7,168 nt of DNA from a bacterium UBP9_UBA1432 (lineage in GTDB: Bacteria > Vulcanimicrobiota > Xenobia > Xenobiales > Xenobiaceae). Position numbers and translations under genes: made by a program. The stretch lies in contig DCTU01000162.1 of the NCBI GenBank assembly GCA_002329445.1, forward strand, positions 17,842 to 25,009, written 5' to 3'. A model generated the notes under the pieces. That model made no database searches. It had not been told where the DNA came from and worked only from the letters and a program-made list of their open reading frames with translations. Numbering within the stretch: the first letter of the stretch is position 1; every line of letters begins with the position of its first letter. Shown piece after piece: positions 1 to 4,776 of the stretch.

Positions 1-5
1 TCCTC

Positions 6-22
6 CGGGAGGTTGCCTCCTG
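6..22. other. Potential hairpin, 7-bp stem with TTG loop
   Basis: GGAGG (8-12) and CCTCC (16-20) form a perfect stem around a 3-base TTG loop. One G-T and one C-G pair extend it to 6-22. Another CCTCC at 2-6 could compete for the same GGAGG, so two alternative folds exist. No T-run follows, so it is not a classical intrinsic terminator. It may be the end of an upstream transcript or chance in GC-rich DNA. Confidence 0.25.
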
Positions 23-101
23 AAAGGCCCGGGCGGTCGTCGGTCCCTCCCCAGCCCCAAAGGCAGACCGGCCGAAGCGAGCGCTGCAGGCCCTGGCAGG
101 C

Positions 102-118
102 GTGGCGTACCATGCCAC
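102..118. other. Potential hairpin, 7-bp stem with ACC loop
   Basis: GTGGCGT (102-108) pairs with ATGCCAC (112-118), with one G-T wobble and a 3-base loop. No T-run follows. It sits about 95 bases before the crotonase start, so it could be in that gene's leader or at the end of an upstream transcript. The function is unknown and chance is possible. Confidence 0.3.
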
Positions 119-199
119 CGTAACCTCGCCGGATTCGGTCGGTAATGATCCGGATCAGCCCCAGGAGTCCCCCGCCGCGAAGGGAAGGTTCCCGACACG

Positions 200-205
200 A
201 GGAGG
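200..205 (+). promoter_or_regulatory. Ribosome binding site of the crotonase gene
   Basis: A perfect AGGAGG lies 6 bases before the ATG at 212. It fixes that start over the out-of-frame ATG at 145, which has no comparable signal. Confidence 0.85.
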
Positions 206-211
206 TTTCCG

Positions 212-970
212 ATGAACACGCGCCCCTGGACCCGACTTCGCCTGGAGGAGAAGGGCCCGATCTGCCACCTGGTCCTGGCCCGACCCGAGGCCGGAAACCG
301 CATCGACGTGGCCATGGTCCGCGAACTCGAAGAGGCCTGCTACTACCTCGAGGACGACTCGCCCGCCAGCCTGGTGGTGGTTCGAGGCAGTGGTGGCTGC
401 TTCTCGGAGGGCATCGACCTGGGAGAGTTCTGGCTGGACCGTCCGCCCGACACCCACGGACTGCACCGCTGGGAGAAGGCCCTGCGCGCCCTGGAGCGGG
501 TCAAGAAGGCCACCCTCGCCGTGCTGGAGGGGACGTGCCGGGGAGGAGGCGTGCAGTTGGCCCTGGCCTGCGATGTCCGCCTGGCATCCCAGTCCGCACG
601 CCTGACCCTGGATGAGGTCAAGATGGGCTTCCTGCCCGGCATGGCCACCTGGAGGCTGCCGAAATTCGTCGGCCTGGGGCGGGCCCGCGAGCTGCTGGCC
701 ACGGGGCGCACCGTGTCCGCCCGGGAAGCCAGGGAGATCGGCCTGGTGGACCGGGTCTGCCAGGACTCGGAGACCGACCAGGCCACCGACCGGTTCCTGG
801 CGGACCTGCTTCCCGTGAACGGAACCGCCCTGGCCCTGACCCGGCGCCTGCTGGACGAGGCCTTCTCGACCCCCTACGAGACCGCGGTGGGGAACTTCCT
901 GGCCGCCCAGTCCCGGTGCATCACCTCCGACCCCTTCCTGCAACTGTGCCGCAGACCCCCTCGGGATTGA
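212..970 (+). CDS. Enoyl-CoA hydratase/isomerase (crotonase) family protein
   Basis: This 252-residue cytoplasmic enzyme has the usual length and layout of the crotonase superfamily, which stabilises CoA-thioester enolates in an oxyanion hole. Visible landmarks are the N-terminal strand ending LARPEAGNR (22-30), the first oxyanion region CFSEGIDL (63-70), the second as RGGGVQLALACD (110-121), and then LTLDEVKMGFLPG (131-143) and the GRTVSAREAREIGLVD segment (165-180). Aligned to rat enoyl-CoA hydratase, the Glu144 position is Gln115 while the Glu164 position is kept as Glu135. Loss of the first Glu with retention of the second argues against a standard hydratase. It is compatible with an isomerase or another crotonase chemistry, but the substrate is unknown. 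The start is set by AGGAGG at 200-205. It is the first gene of the probable operon, 26 bases before the GNAT gene. Family assignment is firm; the reaction is inference. Confidence 0.9.
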   Translation: MNTRPWTRLRLEEKGPICHLVLARPEAGNRIDVAMVRELEEACYYLEDDSPASLVVVRGSGGCFSEGIDLGEFWLDRPPDTHGLHRWEKALRALERVKKATLAVLEGTCRGGGVQLALACDVRLASQSARLTLDEVKMGFLPGMATWRLPKFVGLGRARELLATGRTVSAREAREIGLVDRVCQDSETDQATDRFLADLLPVNGTALALTRRLLDEAFSTPYETAVGNFLAAQSRCITSDPFLQLCRRPPRD

Positions 971-996
971 GCGGTCCCTGGGGAGACCTGCGCCCG

Positions 997-1698
997 ATGC
1001 CGGAAGATCCCCGGATCCTGGCCCGGATCCGGGCGATGGGCCAGGAGGACGTGCCGGCGGTGTCCGACCTGCACCAGGCCGCCATGGGCCGCAGCCTCTG
1101 GGCCCGGCTGGGACCAGCCTTCCTGCGGGCCCTGTACCGCGCGCTGCTGCACCAGCCCCCCTTCCTGGCCTTCGTCTATGTCCAGGACGGCCGGGTCCTG
1201 GGTTTCATCGCCGGGGCCACCGACTCGAGGGGGCTGTTCTGGCGCACCCTGGTCGGGGGGTGGCGCCGCCTGCTCGGCCCCCTGCTCCGGGGCCTTGTGG
1301 CCCGACCTTCGGTGTTGGTGCCGCTTCTGGCCACTCCGCTGTACTTCGCGCGCAGCCACCCGGGCGACGAGATCCCGGCGGAATCCCTGTTCTGCTCGTT
1401 CGTTCCGGAGCTGCGCGGCACGCGGGTCTCGGGGGAGATCAACCGCGTCTTCTTCCGGCACCTGCTGGACCTGGGACACCGGCGGGTGAAGATCACCACC
1501 GAGGTGGACAACCAGGGCGCCAATCGGCAACTGACGTCCTGGGGCTTTCGGGCACGGGGGCGGTTCCGGTTCTATGGCAAGACGATGGTCACCTATGTCC
1601 TGGACCTGCCAGGGCACCCTCGCCTGAGCGCCTCCGACGGCTCTTCCCCGGGGACCCGGCAGGGTCAGGAAGACCCAGGAGGAACTGCCCCGGCATGA
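997..1698 (+). CDS. GNAT family N-acetyltransferase
   Basis: A 233-residue protein with the GNAT fold, expected to move an acetyl or acyl group from CoA to an unidentified acceptor. ARIRAMGQEDVPAVSDLH (9-26) is a typical first strand and helix. GRVLGFIAGATD (65-76) is the central beta strand. A hydrophobic, Arg-rich insertion follows (about 81-118). SFVPELRGTRVSGEINR (134-150) occupies the acetyl-CoA loop. The C-terminal part VDNQGANRQLTSWGFRARGRF (170-190) plus YGKTMVTY (193-200) is characteristic of GNATs. The CoA loop reads RGTRVS rather than the usual R/Q-x-x-G-x-G/A, so binding may be altered. I prefer the ATG at 997, preceded by GGAG (982-985, 11-base spacing), over the in-frame ATG at 916. 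The 916 start would lie inside the crotonase gene and add residues with no GNAT character. A short disordered tail (204-233) overlaps the next gene's start by 4 bases. Confidence 0.85.
   Translation: MPEDPRILARIRAMGQEDVPAVSDLHQAAMGRSLWARLGPAFLRALYRALLHQPPFLAFVYVQDGRVLGFIAGATDSRGLFWRTLVGGWRRLLGPLLRGLVARPSVLVPLLATPLYFARSHPGDEIPAESLFCSFVPELRGTRVSGEINRVFFRHLLDLGHRRVKITTEVDNQGANRQLTSWGFRARGRFRFYGKTMVTYVLDLPGHPRLSASDGSSPGTRQGQEDPGGTAPA
1677..1682 (+). promoter_or_regulatory. Ribosome binding site of the lipoprotein gene
   Basis: A perfect AGGAGG inside the end of the GNAT gene lies 12 bases before the ATG at 1695. The spacing is long. Together with the ATGA overlap it decides the start of the lipoprotein, whose reading frame is open much further upstream (from about 1260). 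Confidence 0.65.
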
Positions 1699-2594
1699 AC
1701 AGGTCCATCTGCTGGAGCCTCCTGCTGGGACTGACCTGGATGCTGGCGACACCCGCCTGCGGGCCGGCAGGTCCGGAGGCTCCCACCTCGTCCCCCATCG
1801 CGTCCCCGTCGACCTCCCCGGAGGCCGCGCCGGCCTCGTCTCCGACGCCCTCCCCCGGGGCCTCATCTCCTGCCTCCTCCCCGGAGGCCTCCCCAGCCTC
1901 CCCTCCCGGAGCCTCCCCCGCGCAACCGCCGCCTCCCCCGCCCACCAGCCTGTGGCTCTTTCCCCGGATCGACGGCAGGCCCGGCCTGCAGGGTGCCCGG
2001 CCCGGCGACTGGACGGTCCTGATGCATCCGGGCTATGAGTACGGTTGCGAGGTCCCGGCCACCTGGATCCAGAGCAGCCCCGAGAACCTGAACCGCGACC
2101 GGGCGCGCATGCTCTGGCCCCCAGGACAGACCGACGTCCGGGTGGTGCTCTTCCCGTTCGGGATCTACGACCGGCCGGCCGACGACGAGCTGCGGATCGC
2201 CGAGGCCGTCTGGTTGCTCAATGACCCCCGTGTCGTGAAGGACACGCTGCTGGAAGAGAAGGAGATGAAGGTCGGCGAACGACAGGGCCGGCGCGTGCGG
2301 CGCCTCTACACCCTGAAGGACGACGACCGGACCTTCCTGGTGGTCACCACCTTCGTCGTGGCCCGTCCCAAGGCTTTCGTCGTGGCCCTGCTGGGCCCGA
2401 AGGACCTGGCATCCCGGTATCTCTCCGACTACGAGCGGATGGTGCGGACCTTCGTGGCCTGGAACCCGGAACAGACCCCGGCCCCCGACCCCACGGCCCT
2501 GCCGGGCTCGTCGTTGCCGCCGCCGCCGGAGTACCGCCAGCCCGAGGGGGGGGCGGGCCCCGCGGGTCGCCCCCCGGCCGGGCCACCCCGATGA
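1695..2594 (+). CDS. Putative exported lipoprotein, Pro/Ser/Ala-rich linker plus unknown conserved domain
   Basis: I do not recognise this family by name. The 299-residue product begins with a signal-peptide-like segment (Arg3, hydrophobic core LLLGLTWML at 9-17) followed by ATPAC. Cys22 could be the lipidated residue, although Thr at -3 and Pro at -2 make a poor lipobox. Residues 23-83 form a Pro/Ser/Ala-rich linker, probably disordered. The domain at 85-270 starts SLWLFPR and contains YEYGCEVPATW (114-124), LWPPG (140-144), VRVVLFPFGIYD (148-159), VTTFVVARPK (217-226) and YERMVRTFV (246-254). The layout, a polar 'P..W' start, a ligand-like strand set and an 'E.MvRtF' end, loosely recalls PsbP/DUF1795-type single-domain secreted proteins; this is only an impression. 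The tail (271-299) is Pro/Gly-rich and follows a run of eight G's at 2546-2553. The frame is supported by ATGA overlaps at both ends and by the downstream paralogue. Confidence 0.8.
   Translation: MNRSICWSLLLGLTWMLATPACGPAGPEAPTSSPIASPSTSPEAAPASSPTPSPGASSPASSPEASPASPPGASPAQPPPPPPTSLWLFPRIDGRPGLQGARPGDWTVLMHPGYEYGCEVPATWIQSSPENLNRDRARMLWPPGQTDVRVVLFPFGIYDRPADDELRIAEAVWLLNDPRVVKDTLLEEKEMKVGERQGRRVRRLYTLKDDDRTFLVVTTFVVARPKAFVVALLGPKDLASRYLSDYERMVRTFVAWNPEQTPAPDPTALPGSSLPPPPEYRQPEGGAGPAGRPPAGPPR
1761..1943 (+). repeat. Pro/Ser/Ala low-complexity linker with internal repeat
   Basis: These 61 codons (residues 23-83 of the putative lipoprotein) encode almost only Pro, Ala, Ser, Thr, Gly and Glu, ending in six prolines. 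The 14-base string CCTCCCCGGAGGCC occurs at 1813-1826 and again at 1876-1889, exactly 63 bases (21 codons) apart and in frame. It gives SPEA-x-PAS-type peptide repeats, so part of the linker probably grew by duplication. It is the kind of spacer that tethers a domain away from a membrane anchor. The paralogue lacks it. Confidence 0.75.
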
Positions 2595-3298
2595 ACCGGG
2601 GCACGGTGGCAGGCACGCTTGCCACGATGCTCCTGACCGGCCTGCTTCTGACGGGCTCCGTGGGCGAACCGGTGGACTCGAACCGCCCCCTCCCCCGACC
2701 GCACGCGACCTCGGAGGATTCCGGCTCGAACTCCAGCCTGTGGGCCATCCCCCGCCACGGGGGTGCAGTCGCCGACGAGGCGGATCCTCGGGCATGGACC
2801 CCCATGCTCAACCCGGAATACGGATACGGCTGTCAGATCCCCGCGTCCTGGCGGATGTCCTGCCCCGACGAACTGAACCGGGGCCGGGGTCGGGTGCTCT
2901 GGCCTCCGGGGGAACCGGAGGTGCGCGTGGTCCTGTTCGCCTTCGGGATCTACGACCTCCCGCTCGACGAGGAGATCGATGCCGCCGAGACCATCTGGCT
3001 TCTGGAGGATCCCCGCATCCGACAGATGAGCCTTCTCGCCAGGTCGAACCTGAAGGTGGGGAGCAGCCCGGCCAGGCGTCTCAAGCGCCGGTTCGTCTTC
3101 AAGGACAGGCCAGAGGTCTTCCAGTCGGTGACCACCTTTGTCGAGGCGCGACCCAAGTCCTACGCCCTGGCCCTGCTCGGCCCCGAATCGCGGCTGCCCC
3201 GCTATCTGGCCGAGTATGAGCACATGGTGCGGACCTTCGTCTACTGGGACCTGGAAGAGACCCCCTTCCCCGGTCCGACCGCCCTGCCCAGCTCTTGA
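2591..3298 (+). CDS. Putative secreted protein, paralogue of the upstream lipoprotein
   Basis: A 235-residue protein of the same unrecognised family as its upstream neighbour. My hand alignment of the region after Trp69 (Trp106 in the neighbour) gives roughly 90 identities in 166 positions without gaps. Shared landmarks are YGYGCQIPASW (77-87), LWPPG (103-107), VRVVLFAFGIYD (111-122), VTTFVEARPK (180-189), MVRTFVYW (212-219) and PTALP (229-233). Residues 1-25 look like a Sec signal peptide (Arg3, core ATMLLTGLLL at 11-20, possible cleavage after SVG at 23-25). No cysteine follows, so it is probably periplasmic or secreted rather than lipidated, and it has only a short spacer instead of the long Pro-rich linker. 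The ATG overlaps the previous stop by 4 bases with no clear Shine-Dalgarno, which implies translational coupling. Two conserved cysteines, Cys81 here and Cys118 in the neighbour, align; Cys91 is unique to this copy. Confidence 0.8.
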   Translation: MNRGTVAGTLATMLLTGLLLTGSVGEPVDSNRPLPRPHATSEDSGSNSSLWAIPRHGGAVADEADPRAWTPMLNPEYGYGCQIPASWRMSCPDELNRGRGRVLWPPGEPEVRVVLFAFGIYDLPLDEEIDAAETIWLLEDPRIRQMSLLARSNLKVGSSPARRLKRRFVFKDRPEVFQSVTTFVEARPKSYALALLGPESRLPRYLAEYEHMVRTFVYWDLEETPFPGPTALPSS

Positions 3299-3314
3299 GG
3301 GCCTCCCGACGGGC
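3299..3314. other. Short convergent intergenic gap
   Basis: Only 16 bases separate the stop codons of the convergent paralogue and aminotransferase genes. A weak imperfect GC pairing (GAGGGCC before, GGGCTC after) spans 3297-3316 but has no T-run on either strand. I see no clear terminator, so transcription may end inside the opposing genes. Confidence 0.4.
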
Positions 3315-4637
3315 TCAGGCTTCCTGAAGGACGGCCGGGCGCTTCAGGTACTTCTGGAGCAGGGCTGCCAACAGGACCGGGACCCTGGCCATGACCTCCG
3401 GCGCTTCGACGAAGGCCACCCGCATCTGGGTCCTGCCAGGATTGTCGGCACCCGACAGGGCGCTGTAGAACTCGGGCATGGGGGCCAGCAGCAGGGTCCA
3501 GGGCTCGCCGTCCAGGTCCACCGCCCCCTCCTCGGCGCACCACATCACGAAGTCCTGGGCGTTGAAGTCCGGGCCCACCACCCGGCGCAGGTCCACGACG
3601 GTGTACAGGGCTGCCGAGGGCTGCCCCACCACCACGCCCGGAACCAGTTCGCGGGTGTGCGCGGCGAAGGCCTCCATCATCGGCCGATAGTATTCCCGCT
3701 GCTGATGGAACCAGGCGCGAAGCTCCTCGTGGCTGAGCCCGGCCAGGGCCCCGAAGACCCACTGTCCCAGGGCGTTGGAGCACAGACTGGCGGTATTCTC
3801 GGCCTCACAGCGGGTGTGCAGCTCGAGGTTGTCGGTCACCAGGGCTCCGATGCGCAACCCGCAGCCGTTCCAGACCTTGGAGGCCGTCTCGATGCTGATC
3901 CTCCGGCCGGTGATCCCGGGAACCTCCTCCTCGGAGATCGCCCAGATGCTGGTCGGCCGCCCCCCGGTGTAGTACAGCTCGCGATAGGCCTCGTCCGAGA
4001 CCATCCACAGGTCGTGCTCGACGCACAGGCGCGCCAGTTGCACCATCGTCGGGTGGTCATAGTACTGCCCGGTGGGGTTGTCGTAGGGGATCACCACCAG
4101 GGCTCCGGGGCGATGCCGGCTCAAAAGGTCGCGGATCTCCTCGGGCCGAGGCAGGGTGAAGCGTCCGTCATCCTCCAGCAGGCGCGAGAAGGAGACGGTG
4201 GCCCGGCCCAGTCGCTGGGCAAAGGCCTTGTAGTTGGGGTAGGCCGCGTCGATCAGGAGCAGAGGGGCTTCGGTGGTGCCGGCCGGCCCGCAGCAGGCCA
4301 GCGTGACCAGCTCCATGGCCTGGCTGCCGCCGTCGGTGACCAGGACGTGCAGGCCCTGGGTGGGAAGGCCACTGGCCCCCAGGACGTTGAGGAAGGCCCG
4401 ACGGGTCTCGTCGGTCCCCACGGTGGGGGTATAGCGCACCACGCCTTCGCAGAAGGGGCTCTCCGGTGCAGCAAGACCATGCAGGCGACGGATCATCGCC
4501 GGGTGCATGGGCAACGAGACGTTCCCAATCGCCACGTTCAGGGCTCGGGTTCCGTCCCGGCGCCCCGCGAAGCGGATCCCGGCCAGGCGGATGGCCGACG
4601 GGTTGCGCGAGCGGATGTGCTTGGAGAGGGTGGGCAT
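3315..4637 (-). CDS. Class I/II PLP-dependent aminotransferase
   Basis: This 440-residue cytoplasmic enzyme belongs to fold-type I aminotransferases, which move an amino group between an amino acid and a 2-oxo acid through pyridoxal phosphate. All family hallmarks are visible. They are Tyr69 in VVRYTPTVG, the phosphate-binding GGSQAMEL (103-110), Tyr133 in AAYPNYK, Asn187 in PYDNPTGQ, Asp215 and Tyr218 in VSDEAYRELYY, the Schiff-base Lys254 in ETASKVWN, Arg262 in GLRIGA, and a late Arg406 in QMRVAF, the usual place for the substrate carboxylate-binding arginine. The protein is complete. Its overall pattern, including NVAIGNVSLPMHPAM (34-48), is that of a well-conserved set usually annotated as aspartate or general aminotransferase, but substrate preference cannot be read from sequence. 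The start at 4637 has GGAG 8 bases upstream. The frame stays open for about 250 more codons beyond it, but those overlap the nuclease gene and have no family character. Confidence 0.95.
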   Translation of the reverse strand: MPTLSKHIRSRNPSAIRLAGIRFAGRRDGTRALNVAIGNVSLPMHPAMIRRLHGLAAPESPFCEGVVRYTPTVGTDETRRAFLNVLGASGLPTQGLHVLVTDGGSQAMELVTLACCGPAGTTEAPLLLIDAAYPNYKAFAQRLGRATVSFSRLLEDDGRFTLPRPEEIRDLLSRHRPGALVVIPYDNPTGQYYDHPTMVQLARLCVEHDLWMVSDEAYRELYYTGGRPTSIWAISEEEVPGITGRRISIETASKVWNGCGLRIGALVTDNLELHTRCEAENTASLCSNALGQWVFGALAGLSHEELRAWFHQQREYYRPMMEAFAAHTRELVPGVVVGQPSAALYTVVDLRRVVGPDFNAQDFVMWCAEEGAVDLDGEPWTLLLAPMPEFYSALSGADNPGRTQMRVAFVEAPEVMARVPVLLAALLQKYLKRPAVLQEA

Positions 4638-4645
4638 CAGGGAAG

Positions 4646-4649
4646 CTCC
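4646..4649 (-). promoter_or_regulatory. Ribosome binding site of the aminotransferase gene
   Basis: On the minus strand, TGGAG ends 8 bases before the ATG at 4637. This supports that start over any start in the long in-frame upstream extension. Confidence 0.65.
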
Positions 4650-4662
4650 AGCGGAGAAGAAT

Positions 4663-4699
4663 GGAATGGAGTTGTCCTTGCAAGCCTCCAACTCCTTCC
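4663..4699. repeat. Nested inverted repeat in the divergent promoter region
   Basis: GGAGTTG (4668-4674) and CAACTCC (4689-4695) are perfect inverted arms. Flanking GGAA (4663-4666) and TTCC (4696-4699) extend them to 11 paired bases, with one extra T at 4667. Inside, CTTGCAAG (4677-4684) is a perfect palindrome whose centre lies within 1 base of the outer centre. It starts 26 bases upstream of the aminotransferase start codon. It could be an operator for a dimeric regulator or a stem-loop in the aminotransferase leader; there is no direct evidence for either. Confidence 0.5.
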
Positions 4700-4726
4700 T
4701 GCAAGCCGGCGGCAGGCCCTGAAGAT

Positions 4727-4776
4727 CCTTCTCCGAAGAGTGCCCTGCGTTCCAAAGCCCGATGCCCTTCTCCGAA
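4727..4776 (+). repeat. 11-bp direct repeat spanning the nuclease start
   Basis: CCTTCTCCGAA occurs at 4727-4737 and again at 4766-4776, 39 bases apart. The second copy lies in codons 2-5 of the nuclease gene. It may be chance or a duplicated protein-binding site. Confidence 0.35.

Larger units (their letters stand above)
1..211. other. Non-coding leader upstream of the crotonase gene
   Basis: I see no convincing gene in these 211 bases. Reading frames crossing it continue only as out-of-frame shadows of the crotonase gene. It holds two small potential hairpins (listed separately) and ends in a strong ribosome binding site. A TAATGAT stretch at 143-149 could serve as a -10 element, but no recognisable -35 lies 16-18 bases before it, so I do not call a promoter. 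The end of an upstream gene could lie just left of the window. Confidence 0.5.
4638..4761. promoter_or_regulatory. Divergent intergenic region between aminotransferase and nuclease genes
   Basis: These 124 bases must hold the promoters for both divergent genes unless either is read from further away. The stretch is visibly less GC-rich than the surrounding genes. A nested inverted repeat lies at 4663-4699. On the minus strand, TTGCAA (4683-4678) precedes ATTCTT-like bases by 15 bases, a weak promoter candidate with short spacing. I cannot identify a convincing plus-strand promoter. Confidence 0.45.

Noticed and set aside
155..943. Minus-strand frames opposite the crotonase gene (155-943, 343-786)
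   Set aside because: They are shadows of a gene with unmistakable crotonase motifs, with no ribosome binding sites or domains.
916..996. Earlier start for the GNAT gene at 916
   Set aside because: It would put 27 residues without GNAT character inside the crotonase gene. The ATG at 997 follows the crotonase stop and has GGAG upstream.
1260..1694. Upstream extension of the lipoprotein frame
   Set aside because: The frame is open from 1260 but overlaps the GNAT gene. The signal peptide and ribosome binding site place the start at 1695.
1780..1950. Possible CRISPR-like or tandem DNA repeat
   Set aside because: The repetition follows codon periodicity and encodes a Pro/Ser/Ala linker. There are no uniform repeats with unique spacers.
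874..2795. Minus-strand frames opposite the GNAT and lipoprotein genes (874-1866, 1863-2795)
   Set aside because: They are biased Pro/Gly/Arg/Gln-rich translations, antisense to coupled genes supported by paralogy and ATGA overlaps.
3299..3314. Bidirectional intrinsic terminator between convergent genes
   Set aside because: The pairing is imperfect and no T-run follows on either strand.
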